A stretch of DNA of 64,000 bases from Perognathus longimembris pacificus (GCF_023159225.1 NC_063168.1:50547776-50611775); one strand, 5' to 3'. Counted from the first letter of the stretch, positions 45,176-58,493 are shown. Notes: generated by a model from the letters alone, not told the origin. Translations and numbers: made by a program.

Positions 45176-45796
45176 AAAGAATAATATTGCTCAATTCATA
45201 AGGAAATGGAAAGATTTGGAAAAAAAAAATCACACTAAGTGAAATGAGCCAGACCCGAAGAAACATAGACTCTATGATTTCCCTCATTGGTAATAATTAG
45301 TATATGTCGAGGATAGTCCTAGCAGCAGATCACACTAGCTCAATGACTATGTACATATGATCATATAAGATGATGCTAAGTGAAATGAACTTCTTATATG
45401 ATCATATAAGATGATGTTAAGTGGTCTATCATTGTTCTTATTTTTAATGTACTATGTGAAATTATTTCTTTTTTCTTGTGTTTTTCTTCCCTATGGTTTA
45501 GCCTCTGTTGTCGATTTTGGTACCCTGGGTATTGTTTATGTGAATTAAGGGAGAGAAGGGGAACATGAAAACGGTAAGACAAAGGATAAAAGCCGAACCA
45601 ATGCAACAGTGATACTCACAAGACAATATGTTGTAAACTAACTGTACAACTGGGGGGAGGGGAGAACTGGGGAGGAGGGCAGGTGGAATAAAAATGAGGG
45701 AGGAGGTAACAAGTTTGACAAGAAATACACTCACTACCTTAGGCATATAACTGTAACCCCACTGTACATTACCTTGACAATAAAATTTTTTAAAAA
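45176..45796 (+). repeat. L1 3' end with internal duplication
   Basis: Last ORF2 codons (CTCAATTCATAAGGAAATGG) to CCTTGACAATAAAATTTTTT. The segment ATGATCATATAAGATGATG occurs twice, near 45355 and 45399, a local duplication of about 44 bp absent from the other L1 copies. Confidence 0.92.
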
Positions 45797-48107
45797 AGAA
45801 ATGGTTGAATCGCTCTAATCCTCAACTAACCCCCCATTTCCCCCCTCAAAAGATGTTAGAATGGAAACAAAATAGCCAAACATCCACACTTAAGTTTAAT
45901 TACTCTATGTGTAGTTGAAATTCAGATATGTGAAGATGCATTCATTATTGTAAGAGTAAAAATAATTAATTCTGAAAGTGATTAACTTTGTTGTGTAATA
46001 GTAAGTATTAAGAACTTGTACAAGCTTGTCCAACACCAAACTAGTAATTAGCTACATAATATTTTGAACAAAATATAAATAATGTAAATTTCAAGAAAAA
46101 TCACTAGAGATATTATACCCTAAATATAGTTATGTGGAATTTTTGTATTATTATGGTATTTTATGATTAATAATTTACAAGATACTATGGAATTTTATGA
46201 TTAATAATTCAATGATATTGAGAATTATAGTCTGTTTTATTTATTCCACTTACCTCACGAGCAACCCACAAAAACTTTGCTTTGAATGTTTTCTATTTAT
46301 TATGTGAAAATGAAATAAAAAAGAAATTCTTCTTTAAAATTTTGGGAGGACATAAAATCTCTCCCACATAACACAAATATAAAATGTCATGCTGTCATTT
46401 TGGTCCAGTAGTAATACTTTTAAAAGTAAGGAAAAATGGTTGCTAGAGTAAAATGAAATTTTCAAAAACGGTTTTGTTTTCATCAATCATGCTTCAGGGC
46501 AAAACACTACTCAAGAATGCTTTCAGAAGATAATTCCTTGTCTTTTTATATGCACAGAGGCTTGGAATTTAATGACTTCATGATTGTCATAACTACACCA
46601 TTTTTAATAAACACGAAGGAGTTTCAAGATCTGTTCAAAGTAAGCATTTAAGGCATAATGTTTCCTCTAGAGATTTATTACTAAAATTTCTTGATGTATA
46701 TTCTGCTGTAAAGCTAATGATTAGTGATATTAGTAATTTCACTCTGAGCTTTTTTTTGAGATTGCATATTTGAGTATGTCAAAACAACAAATCATCTTTA
46801 ACTCTCAATGCTTAATATTGTGTAATGATAAACTCAGTCTCTCTTTTTCTGAATGTGCTCTCTAAGAGGCTTTTCCGTCTCAAACAAACAGCAATATAGT
46901 GATTAATGGAAGAAATATTTATAGGAGAGAAAACAAGCAAAGAAACACACAATTTCATTGACAGGTAACAAACTTGGTGATAGTTTTCAATGATTTCTGG
47001 ATTACAAGCATATGTTTTATTCTCATGCTACAGTTGTAGGTCAGCAAATAGGGGGAGGACCATGTAATGTGATGAAATTACAAGCCACAAGCTGAAACAC
47101 AATGTGGCTCCTTGTTTCATTCTTCTTCATCTACAAAAAAACTGAAGTATAGATAATTTGGGGAACCAATTTGTCATTTGCTTAGGAAAGATGTTTGCTA
47201 CCACAAATTAAATGACTGCTTCAACCAAAAGAACCACAGACCATAATACAAACACAGAAGGCCTTAAACAAATGGTAGCTTACAGTGGAAATTAGTGTGG
47301 GTCTAGAAATTTGTTGAAGAAATAACCAAATGCAGGTACGTTGAGAGAGCAAATAGCCTTAAAACCCCAAGTATTTGCCAATCATTCTACTCCAGAGTGG
47401 ATGCTAAAGAAGCAATGAGAGTAAATGACAGAAAAACAAACAGAAGTTGAGAGTTGCTATATTACCTTCAATAACAATTGCTTGGCTTTTGTTACATTCC
47501 TAGCACTCAGTTAATTTTGTGCAATAGCAAGTATTTCAGTCACACTGGGAGTAAATAGAATAGGACATAGAGAAAAATTATTAAATTTCCTTCTGAACAT
47601 ATTTAGAAATAATCTTCAATGAAATAAGTAAAGTGAAATAAAAATCAAAGTTCCTATGGATTTCAGGTAAATACTACAATAGAAATTAACAGATGTCACA
47701 TATAAAACTAACAGAAATGGCCTTTCTTGAGAGAGGTAGTTTAAAATTGATCTCCTAAGCAGACACTTCAACCATGGAAAAGACCTTGCCATAGGAATAT
47801 GAGCTGACATGAAAATGTATGCAGTTAAAGAATATGTAGCAACTAGTACAAAATTCTTCAAGTGGGACAAAGCTTAAAATACCTGAGTAATAAAGATGCC
47901 ACTGTTGCAAGAGGGTCTCATGTGACACAAGGTGAAGCTGGCTATAGAAGAAATTTTCACAGTGATTGAAGAATAGCAATGACATTCCTTCCTAGCACAT
48001 ATCAAACAGGTGATTAGCCCTTTGTTTAGGTATCAATGATTCTTCCAAACTCCTCTGCTAGGACAAAGGGCACACATGTGGGTGCACATTTTTTTTTCAT
48101 GTTTCAT
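45797..48107. other. 2.3 kb AT-rich, repeat-poor
   Basis: Contains a 24-bp direct repeat of the type TATGGWATTTTATGATTAAT at 46152-46175 and 46186-46209 (34-bp period). The 84- and 76-codon minus-strand frames at 47616-47985 have no domain. No repeat family recognised. Confidence 0.4.
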
Positions 48108-49130
48108 TCTTTAAAAGTTAATCTTGTTGTAAGGTGATGTACAGAGGGGTTGCAGCTGCATAAGTAAGGTAATGAGTATATACATTGCTACACCCTCCCT
48201 CATTTTCTCCCACTTTTTCTCCCTCCCAACTACCTTCTCCCATCAGATGTAAAGTGCATTTCCAACATAGTATCTTGTGAGCATTGCTGTTGCATTGCTT
48301 CACCCTTTGTCCTTTATCCCACCATTTCTGTGATTCCCCAAATCAGATAAACGTATATCTAAGACACAGAGTATGAAAATAAAAACCAATGACAACAGGC
48401 TATAAATGAAAGGAAAAAAATGAAAGTAAAAAGAAATAACTTCACACAGTACATTTAAAAAACCCTATTGCTTCCATATCTTGGAGTTCATTTTACTTAG
48501 CGTAATTTTATATGGTTATATATACATAGCTATTGAGCAATTGCAATCTTCTCTTGGACTATCCTAAACATATACTAAATACTCTGGTTTCTCTTCAGAT
48601 CGTATAAATCTTTCGCCTTTTACTAAACATATACTAATTATTACAAATGAGGAAAACCATGCAGCCTATGTTTCTTTGGGTTTGGCTTACTTCACTTAAT
48701 AAGATTTTTTCCCCAAATATTTGCTTTTCCTTACAAATGGGGTGATATTTTTCTTTCTGATGGAAGCATAAAATTCCATTGTGTATATATACCACATTTT
48801 CTGGATCCATTCATCAACTGAGGGGCATCTGGGTTGATTCCATATCCAAGCTCTATGGTAAATAATATGGCAATGAACATAGTTGTGCTAGTAGCTTTAA
48901 TGTGGTCTTGCTTGTAATCCTTTGGGTAAATGCCCAAAAGTGGGGTTGCTGGGTCATAGGGGAGCTCTTTTGAGGAACCTCCATACTACTTTCCAGAGTG
49001 GTTGAACGAGTTTACACTACCACCAACAGTGTAGTAATGTTTCCGTTTGGCCACATGCCCTCCAGCATCTGTTATTATTTGTTTTCTTGATAATGGCCGT
49101 TCTAACTGGTGTATGGTGGAATCTCAATGT

Positions 49131-49375
49131 AGTTTTTTTTATATTAAATTTTATTGACAAGGTGTTGTGCAAAGGAGGACCAGTTACATAATAAGGCAGT
49201 GATTACATTTCTTGTGATATCTTACACCATCATTTTTCTTTCCCTTCCCTAGTTCAGGTAGGCATATATACAATATCTAGTGTGCCAAAATCATATACAG
49301 TAACCACTTAGGGTACACCACAGGAAATTCATCTAGAACTTTAAAGATAACGTCAACAGTAGAATCCTCCTGTGT
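49131..49375 (-). repeat. L1-related retroposon, variant 3' UTR (R1 family)
   Basis: TTTTATTGACAAGGTGTTGT, ACAAATTGTAAT-like UTR motifs, ATACAATATCTAGTGTGCC and GATAACGTCAACAG correspond along the whole length to the 812-1090 copy. The sense strand has TTCCTGTGGTGTACCC, a motif also seen in the L1 3' UTR, so it is L1-derived. Confidence 0.7.
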
Positions 49376-49544
49376 TTTGACTTGCATTTCCTTTATGGCT
49401 ATAGTTGTTGAACATTTCTTCATGTGTCTATTGACTACTCTTATTCCTCCCCAGAGAAGACTCTTTTTAATTCTTTAGCCTACTTATTAATGGGGTGGTA
49501 GTTTTTTGAGAATTTACTTTTTGGGGTTTACTTTTATTGAGTTC

Positions 49545-49545
49545 T

Positions 49546-49609
<64 letters not shown>

Positions 49610-49814
49610 GACCAGTCCTGGGCCTTGGACTCAGGGCCTGAGCACTGTCCCTGGCTTCCTTTTTTTGCTCAAGGCTAGCACTCTGCCCCTTGAGCCACAG
49701 CGCCACTTCTGGCCGTTTTCTGTATATGTGGTGCTGGGGAATCGAACCCAGGGCCTCATGTATACGAGGCAAGCTCTCTTGCCACTAGGCCATATCCCCA
49801 GCCCATAGGTATAT
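49545..49814 (-). repeat. SINE-A with (TA)n tail and target duplication
   Basis: SINE-A body at 49610-49804, T18 at 49593-49609 and (TA)22 at 49549-49592. TAGGTATAT at 49545-49553 and 49806-49814 is the probable duplication, so the dinucleotide tract lies inside the insertion. Confidence 0.92.
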
Positions 49815-50186
49815 TTTTATATGAGGCCTTTGTCTATTGTACAGCTAGTGAAGATCATCTCCCAATGTGTAGACTTTCTATCTGTCTTTCCAGCTATGCC
49901 CTTTGCCCTGCAGAAGATCTGCAGTTAAATGGAATCCCATTTATCCAGATTCTCATTGACTTGTGTTTCTGGATCTTTGTTTAGGAAGTTTTGACCTATG
50001 CCACGGAGCACTAGTGTATCTACTATCCCTTCCTGTGATATTTTCAGGGCATCTGATCTTACCTCGAGGTCTTTGATCTGTTTGTAGTTGATTCTGGTGC
50101 AGGGTGATATATAAGGATACAATTTCAGTTTTCTACATGCATATAGCCAATTCTACCAGCACAATTTGTTAAAGAGGCTATCTTTT

Positions 50187-50420
50187 CTTAATTTTGTAAG
50201 ATATGCATTGGATTCTGGATTATAATCTTCCTCCCATCTCCTCTTCATTCATATTTCCCTCTCTCCTTGACCCCATCCTACCCTTTCCAAGTTTATTTTA
50301 TTGGACTTTGGCATTCTAAGGAGTTTTATTTATTTGAGTTATTCCTTGAATCTACCATATTTCAGTTAATATTTTTGTATACCATTGCATATGATATAAT
50401 GTATTTACTTATATATTTGT
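50187..50420. repeat. old LINE-like repeat shared with 22870-23340
   Basis: CTTAATTTTGTAAGATATGC and the pyrimidine-rich CTCCC segments that follow also occur at 22995-23150. Family not identified. Confidence 0.45.
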
Positions 50421-51321
50421 AAGCCAATTCTGGCTTCCACATATGAAAAAATATACAACTTGTGTCTCTCAGAAAAGAAGGGTTAACACTATCAGTTGTA
50501 GTCTTTTGAAGATTCTCATTTCTTTGGAGATATAACCCAAGTTAGATATGATGAGTTTATTCTTTTCTGATTATATTTTTAGAAGTAATCTACAAAATTG
50601 TAATAATACAAAATAATTAGGGTCAGACTCATTCTGTCTGCAAACCCTGAGGTTTATATTAATCATAATATTTGGGAATAAAAAGACCATTTAAAAATCT
50701 CATTCTTCGATGTGATAATGAAACATTTTCTTCCCATTCTTCCCACTAATAAACCTTAAAGCAATTCTCTACTGACATTTTCATTGTTAGCTTTGCATTG
50801 TTAGCCTTTCCTATCTCCTTTACTGCTGCTCTTATTTTTCTTCCTCCACGTAAATGTTAGTTTTCTAATTGCATATGAAAATAAGCATGACATTAATCAC
50901 AGCCTAATGAGCATTCACCATAAAAGGAAAATTCCTTACTGAATAAAAATATACTTAGCAGCTGGAACACATCCATATTTTCTCATAAATGGGGCTTACT
51001 TAGATATTACCAGGATGATATGCTCTTTAAAAGTTAAAAATGTCTACAAAGATGCTGTAGTTTAGTTTATTCCCCTGGTATGAGGCACATTATTGCCCAT
51101 GAGAGATATGCTGAAATTCAAAATAAAAGAAACTTCATGAGTATTTACAACAATTAATTCATGTTGTTATTTATTGGCCAATTATATTAGAAATTACAGT
51201 GTTTAAACAGAAGACAATCAGATTTCTGTGAGCTATAATTTTGCCTGCCATGAGTAGGAGAAATATACAATCAGTGCATACAGAAATACCATCTACCATG
51301 CTCCCCCTATTCTCTTCTTAC
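50421..51321. other. AT-rich intergenic DNA
   Basis: No supported feature. Confidence 0.45.
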
Positions 51322-51329
51322 TGCACCCA

Positions 51330-51330
<1 letters not shown>

Positions 51331-51373
<43 letters not shown>
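51331..51373. repeat. (TG)21 microsatellite in SINE tail position
   Basis: About 21 TG units then TACATGTATGTATG. It lies between TGCACCCAA (51322-51330) and the minus-strand SINE-B, and is enclosed by that SINE's target duplication. Confidence 0.95.
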
Positions 51374-51375
<2 letters not shown>

Positions 51376-51386
51376 ATGTATGTATG

Positions 51387-51615
51387 TGCTGGTCCTGGGT
51401 TTTGAATTTAGAGTATGGGCACTATACTTGAGTGCTTTATTCTCCCTGAAGGTTAGCACTGTTCTACTTCAGCCATAGCTCCACTTCCAGCTTTTTTGGT
51501 GATTGGTTGGAAATAAGGCAGGATTTTTCCTGCCTGAACTGGCTTCAAACTGTGATCCTTAGATGTCAGCTTCCCAAGTAGCTAGGATTATAGATATAAG
51601 CCACCAGTGCCTGGT
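51387..51615 (-). repeat. SINE-B with target duplication
   Basis: GCTGGTCCTGGGTTTTGAAT to CCAGTGCCTGG, with GATTGGTTGGAAATAAGGCA and GCTAGGATTATAGATATAAG. TGCACCCAA (51322-51330) and TGCACCTAA (51619-51627) flank the element and its (TG)n. Confidence 0.92.
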
Positions 51616-51627
51616 TATTGCACCTAA

Positions 51628-53240
51628 ATTTATGTGTGAAATATCCATGTACTAAACTTTACTTTCCCTAATTTTACATTGGCGTGATTTAGAATAAGTT
51701 ATTTTTAGATTTCTTTCCTACCACTTCTTTTCTCTTCCTCTTATTTAGACCATAAATAAAAAATATAATCTCGAGTTTCTTAAAAGAGAAAGATTTTGTT
51801 TAACTTTTTGTTTTATTGAATTTAGAAATTACACATTTTTCTTTGAAAAACCATTATGGTAACAGTAGGTATCACTTTGATATTTTAAAATTTTGACAAG
51901 TTTGTACTTACAAAATATCATTGCATTTAAATGCAACACTGAATTAAATGTTGATACATACTGTCAAGCACTCTTAAGTACTTCTTTGCCATCCACTTAA
52001 ACATCCTGCATAAATTAACTCTTCCAATGACTTTTTCTTAAACAACCAACCAGCAGTTACATCTTTAACACTCTATCTCTATAGCATTATCTTTATATTT
52101 TTTTATGTCATATGTCATTTTTAAGCATTTGGGATACAAAAACATAGGTATGATGTTCATACACATTAGAAATTGTTGTATAAATTGTTAATAATGATCA
52201 TGATAAACAATGGATGTCTCTAAGATTCTTAAGATTTTACAATAATTTGGTTTGAATATAAATGTTTTCATAGAGATTTAGGAGTTCGTAGTGTATTGCT
52301 ATTTTTGGCGTTGGAATCACAGATAGCAGAATAGATTTTGTGGAGAAGTTTTGGCAGACGGCAGGATCCAGGTGTGTGGAACTTTTCATAGGAGGGAAAG
52401 TGCAATTGACACTATTATATATGTGTGAAAAGGTGAGCATCACCCTTAAATAGAGAATAGAAGGGGATAAAAAAAAGTGACATGAAGGACATACTAGTCA
52501 CTTCACAATTCAGCTCCAAGTTGTGCCAATAAAGAGGATAACTTACCTCTAAAATCATATTGCTAATAAGGGGCATGGTGGGAATTTTAACTCAGATATA
52601 TCAGATATCAATATTTTGTTGATTGAGTAATAGATTTTACTCTAATAACACTGTTTCCCCAAAGTGCAATTGCTTTTGTGACACCAGACAAACTCTGATT
52701 TTACAATAAGTGGAAAACGCAGATGTTTAAAATGCTTCTAACCATTAGTCTAAACTGGTATTTCTGGACAAATTAACTTTTTCCCAATTCACACTGAGAT
52801 AAGGAGTTTCATCCAGACAGAAAGTAACTGCATCACCAATTATCCTCTTTTTGTAGCTCACAATGTTTCTTCATAGCAAGGTATACTTTATAAAGGAATC
52901 TGTGCATTGATTCCCATTATGGCACAGGCCCTTCACCTGATCGCCACAAGGAGATGTTGAAGGACAAACATTAATCTTGATTTATACCCAATCTATTTTA
53001 CACAGCTAGAACTTGAAGGTAGTCCACATATGCATAAAAAATTCAAAGTACTAAGAGAAGAGTTTCAAATTCTAGTTAAAAACACATTGTTTTTACATAG
53101 ACATCAGGTAAAGCTGTCCAAACAAGATTTTTGTATCTGATTTTGTTGACACCAAACATTACAATACAACCTGAGGATATCCAATAAGTAATCATATATA
53201 AAAGATGCTTTGCAACTTATGAGAATTGTGTAAATATTAG
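51628..53240. other. 1.6 kb AT-rich, nothing recognised
   Basis: Open frame 52237-52443 has no motif and there are no repeats I can name. Confidence 0.45.
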
Positions 53241-53242
53241 CT

Positions 53243-53345
53243 TTTTGTGTGTGTGTGAGAGAGAGAGTTGGGAGGGGGGCATAGGACTTGAATTCAGGTC
53301 CTGGGTAATATCTCTTAGCTATTTTGCCCAAGGATGGTGCTCTAT
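53243..53345 (-). repeat. SINE-B right-unit fragment with (GT)(GA) tail
   Basis: GTGTGTGTGTGAGAGAGAGA precedes GGACTTGAATTCAGGTCCTG and GCCCAAGGATGGTGCTCTA. The B1-like unit is absent, so it is truncated. Confidence 0.65.
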
Positions 53346-54470
53346 GGCCATACTAGGAATTTACTGCAAACTACAAAGTAGCCAGTTGTATGACCTGAAC
53401 TTATTCTTAGATTTCCAAACCCAAGACTTTTAATTAAATCCTTTGCCCTTTTATTTTGTTTCCTTCACTAATGGATAGAAGATATTCACCCAGTAAACTC
53501 CCGATATGAACAATGCAGCATTTACTATAAGAGTTGTCATCTGGAGAATATTTGTAAAGATATCACCAAATTTTGAAATCTGCCCAATTATACATATTTA
53601 ATTTATAAAGCAATCAGTGGAAGCACTATAGTACTAAAACTTTTAAAGCCTAACATTTACATAGGGGAACAGAGAAAAATATGACTTCAATTATGTTGCA
53701 AATGAACATCTTGTAACATATAAACATCCCCAAACACATTACAGCACAATGGTCTAATAAAAAAATAATTAAAACAAGGAAATAACCTGTCACAAGACCA
53801 GAATGTACCTAAGAGACAACAAAAAAGATGAGAATGACATTCTCCACTGAGACTTGGCCATTTGCTGGTCATTTTCTAGCCAGTAAAGTCTGTGAAGGAA
53901 GTTTGAATGAGAAGTTGGTTTAGAATCAATGGTGGAAGGCCATTTGCTGACATTTGCTCTTGTTTCTCAGGGTATAACAATGTTTATTTAATCTATTTCT
54001 CATGTATATACTGGAATGGAAGCAAATACCTGCTAGGCAATGAATGTCATTTCTCATTGGTAATGGATTTCTGCATAAAAAGACAATTATAAGGACATTA
54101 AATAAACATTTTTTCATTCTTATCATTTATCACAAACATTCAGGTGGAAATAAGAGGACACAGGAAAGGATGAAAAGCTCATATTACCATAAATGGTCCC
54201 CAAAGAAGAAAGTTCTAACATTCTGGAGAGTGAAGCATCATACTTTTTCCCGTGCATCACAGATAAGTTGGGAGCTCAAGGGCATATTTGGGAGTTCCTT
54301 GTTAAGTATAAATACAGTGCAGCTTGGAGATAATAGACGGACAAGAAAGACACCATTCTAGTTCATTTGCCACTTGATGGCTTTCCTATACATTTGCCAG
54401 CTCATTGCCATCCTAACTGAAAAGATTAAGGACCCCAATTATTTTATTTTCTACCTTTTGTTCTTGTTTT
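53346..54470. other. intergenic DNA, nothing recognised
   Basis: Several 60-105-codon frames (for example 54044-54361) without domains. No repeat identified. Confidence 0.4.
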
Positions 54471-54790
54471 ATCTTTAAGTAGTTGTACAAAAAGATTTCA
54501 ACTCAACATGCTACTTTATGTGTACAACACATTTTGACCAGTGTCACCCATGTGGTCATTCTCCCTCATCTCTCCCACTCCACCCATCCTTTCAAAATAC
54601 CTCCATCCATTTTACCCATATATATTGAATATTATGACTGTATTCTCTCCTCTTTGCTTTCTTCATTTTTCCATGGTTCTCCCTCTGACTTCACCCTTCC
54701 CTGACACCTCAAGTTTTAGCTTCCTGGTATTCATTTTGTCTAATTTATAAATACATATGTAAACATACACAAGGTCATATGCACATATGA
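54471..54790 (-). repeat. old LINE-like repeat shared with 22870-23340
   Basis: ATCTTTAAGTAGTTGTACAA, GACCAGTGTCACCCATGTGG and pyrimidine-rich sequence parallel 22875-22980 (ATCTTTAAGTAGTTTTACAA, GGTGTCACCCC). Diverged and unnamed. Confidence 0.45.
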
Positions 54791-56457
54791 ACAAACTTAG
54801 TGATTAAATAATAGTATATGCAGGGGAGAATTCTAGTAGTGTCACAGCAAATTTAGAGTCTATCAAAATAAATGCGTGAGACAATTCTATAGGGTTCATC
54901 CTCTCTAGAGAAATGATTAAGAAATAGATTTCTACTAGGCTGATTCTGACTATGTGCACAGAATACATACAATCTGCCACACACAACTCTGGCAATAACA
55001 ATTTGTACCATAAAGATACTTTTCCTGTGGAAAACATTAAGGAAAATGTTATTCATCCCCCTAATCTTTCCTATAGAGAATCCACTGTATTCTTAATTTC
55101 CAATTCACTTCTCTTAATTTCCCTCAAAGGAAATTAATGACATTACTTTACTTTCATAGATGATGGGGGATGAATTGACCAGGATAACTGATTTTTCAGG
55201 CTCCAATGGAAAAAGCTGCAGGGGAAGGAAAAGAAGCATGTTTCCAGGGCACTGATTTTTGAAGAGTACCAAATGAGGCACCAGGGAGGAACTGAAGAAG
55301 CGTCACACAGAGGCTTTCGGTTCACTCTCTGCATGAGTTAATTTGCTCTGCTCTGTTCTATCTTACAGTCTGTACTTTAACTTTGACCATTCATTCCTAA
55401 GTCCATTCTGAAAGTCATCGAAAACAGCAAAAAAAAAAATGCGAAAAAGAGTTGAAGTGTGTGCACAGTTTTTAGCCTGCAGTTTATTTTATGAAAAGAG
55501 AAAGAAAACTTAAGTTATCCAGGGCATTCAGAAGTAATAAACCGTTAGTCTTTTAGTACACATTTGTATTGTCTTGTCTATTAGGGCTGCCTGTGTTTCC
55601 ACACAGATACTGACTACTTCTTCAACAGAAAACCTTGCCGCCTGCTGACATCATTGGTATAATAAACAGGAGAAAATGTAAACTTTGATCATTGGATGCA
55701 ATTCCATTTTTCAATTTTACTACTTCTCTTGCCTAAGGCCTTCAGCAACAATAAAAAATACTCATGACAAAGGATCCAAACTTCCCCAAACTACCATCCT
55801 ACTATTCTTACCTGAACATAGCAATGTGCTCCATATCATCTATGACTCAAAGAAATTGTACATTCCGAGGAACATTGGATCTCATTTTGCATAGAATAAT
55901 TCTAGCAATTCACTCCCAGGTTTATGTCATCTACTACTGTTGCATCTCTAGGCCTACTGTTAGAATATGAAATATAGTTTCAGGTAGAGGCTAGATTGTG
56001 CTTTTTATTAATTTTTCATAGTTAAACATGTGATTTAGAAAGAAGATTCATGTGTTGCACTTCTCTATGTTCTGATTCATTGTATTTAGAATGCCTATGT
56101 ATTTGGGGCACCACGTTTCTTTTGGCCAGATTTTCTATTTTGGAACACTATTTTTGGCATTATAAGTTTTGTTCTGTGATAGGTTATGTTTCATTTTAAA
56201 TCTGAGAAAGGATTTGTCTTCATTGGACATAGACTATTTTAACAATATTTTCCCAGTCATAATTTAAAAATAGGGAAATCACATGACACAGTGTGAACAC
56301 ATGTTGGGGAACATTAACTTTACAACTATGTCTGTTACTTGTAGTAAAAACCCAACTTATAATTGTTCATGCAATTCATTCACTAGCTTCCTTCACTCTT
56401 GTATTGGTAGTTTTAAATTTTGTATTTTGATGACTAACAAAGTTATTTAATTACATT
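54791..56457. other. 1.7 kb intergenic, nothing recognised
   Basis: No interspersed repeat recognised; short frames overlap on both strands. Confidence 0.4.
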
Positions 56458-56801
56458 ATTTGCTGAGTCTATATTGCTCAAAATCGACTTAGCAGTTATT
56501 CACTGGAAAATGTTTCTAGTTGCTAGATGATGTTTTCAAATATAACTTCCTTTTTCTTGCCATTACTATATAATCCGTTCTTTGGCATGCTATTCTCAAA
56601 ATTAAATAACTAGGCAGTTTCTGTTATAATAGAAGCTCTAGATGTTTAGGCATTATAAATCCATCCATAGCATGGCTTAACTCTTTAGACAATTATGCAG
56701 AACTGTGACCTGAATCCTCAGATGGTGTGGGGCACCTGACAACATCACTGCTTTCCTGTCTTGCATAACCATGAGATCTGTTGTTACCTGTTAGCAGTGC
56801 A
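56458..56801 (+). repeat. 344-bp direct duplication, copy 1
   Basis: Runs from ATTTGCTGAGTCTATATTGC to GTTAGCAGTGCA. It matches 58150-58493 across its full length with about 19 differences by my count. Similarity stops abruptly at both ends. Confidence 0.93.
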
Positions 56802-58149
56802 TCATTATCAGAATATCAGGCCAGAAAAACTGAATTATTCCTGTAATTTCCAAGAAAATAAAGAGATTATTATCACTATATTGTTTATATTTCTTAGGGG
56901 AAATATCTATGAGCAAAATGGGTATGACTATAATAATGTTTTCTAATTTCATATTTTAGAGAACATTTTTAAAGTGTTAATTTTCTACAGACTTATTTCA
57001 CTTATCAAGGCAAATTAGGAGGAAGAGAAGTAAAAATGTTATTTAAATTTGATGCTGTCCCCTGAGCTGTCTTAAAGTAAATCTTTGATCAGATTTACAG
57101 GCTTATTTTTCAATTTCACCTTTTCTACTGCATAAACGGTCACAATAGGAAAATTCCTGAAGGGAAAACAACAGGTAAATGAAAGTATCTCTTAACTTCT
57201 TGGATCTCGTTGTTAATTTTGTTAAGTGTATTGTCCACTAATTTTTTGATTTCCTGTATAAGGATTAGTATGACATACTGATTTTAAGATTTAGTGACAT
57301 AAAGATGCTCTACGTTTCAAAAAACATATTTTCTTTATATATGAAACTGAAATCTAGGAGGGAAAACAATATGTACTGAATTTCTCTTTGTTCTCTATAA
57401 TTGATGTTTATATATTTTGTACACATAATCACAAATATGAGGAACACAGTTAGAGATTATAAAGATTCTCATTTATTGTTATTCCTCTATACACTATTAT
57501 CATTTTGATTTTTGATGGCAGGCACTTATGACAAGAAAATGGAGAACTATACCAAGCTGCATGCTTTGAACTAGATACGCAAGGCACTTTTACTGGGACA
57601 TTAGCTTGTGAGCAGCAGGGAATTAGCACAGAGAGTGATCAGGATGCTGGTTTAACAAATGGAGGCTGTTACTGGAATTGGGGGTTGGTAAAAGTTTCTG
57701 ATAGCTTCCATTGTCTAAATGATAGTTTGGACCAAACATGGTTATTAAAAGATGCTTTCCTTTTTGTGTGCAAGAACCTCCACCTTGACTTTTGTAGGCT
57801 AACCCAGGTTTTATTTGGTTATTCTTACAGTTGGCCTTATTGAATTACGTAAGTGTTCTAGCTTTGTGGTTTGATTTGAGCATTTTAATAAGTCTGAGGG
57901 ATTCTAGGTGCTAAAGCAAAGGTAAGAATACAGGGAGGGAGTACACAAACACATACCATCCTGAAAGGGCAATAGGTCAAGCTAACCTGTTGTATATTCT
58001 TACAGAAAACATTTTAAACCATGACTAACATGTGTATATGCATAGCTGAGTAGAATCTGATGCAGGATCAGGATAGCAGAGGGGACAGACACATGCTGGA
58101 GACAAGGATGGCTAGCCTGCCTTATTCGGTAGCCTCAAGTGAGGTCATA
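56802..58149. other. spacer between the 344-bp copies
   Basis: About 1.35 kb of unrecognised DNA; GC-balanced around 57515-57720. No domain in any frame. Confidence 0.4.
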
Positions 58150-58493
58150 ATTTACTGAGTCTATATTGCTCAAAATTGACTTAGCAGTTATTCACTGGAA
58201 AAATGTTTCTAGTTCCTTGATGACATTTTCAAATATGATTTCCTTTTTTTGCCATTACTATATAATCTGTTCTTTGGCATGCTATTCTCAAAATTTAATA
58301 ACTAGGCAGTTTCTGTTATAATAGAAGCTCTAGATGTTTAGACATTATAAATCCATCCCTAGCACGGCCTAACTCTTTAGACAATTATGCAGAACTGAGA
58401 CCTGAATCCTCAGATGGTGTGGGGCACCTGACAACATCACTGCTTTCCTGTCTTGCATAACCATGAGATCTGTTGTTACATGTTAGCAGTGCA
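58150..58493 (+). repeat. 344-bp direct duplication, copy 2
   Basis: Same orientation as copy 1, offset 1692 bp. Long identical blocks include GATGGTGTGGGGCACCTGAC and TCTTGCATAACCATGAGATC. Confidence 0.93.

Larger units (their letters stand above)
48108..50186 (-). pseudogene. L1 fragment: ORF2 C-terminus to 3' end, two insertions
   Basis: A minus-strand L1 whose 3' end lies at about 48110 (TTGTAAGGTGATGTACAGAG is the reverse complement of the terminal UTR). It then runs through the 3' UTR, the ORF2 stop near 48640 and the ORF2 C-terminal region up to 50186, where CAAATTGTGCTGGTAGAATT is its 5' truncation end. ORF2 encodes the L1 endonuclease/reverse transcriptase; only a C-terminal portion (for example [20 protein letters not shown] at 48731-48937) is present, with stops and frameshifts. 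It is interrupted by an L1-related retroposon at 49131-49375 and by a (TA)n plus SINE-A at 49545-49805. Divergence is intermediate: older than the L1 at 41464, younger than the one at 1750. Confidence 0.9.
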
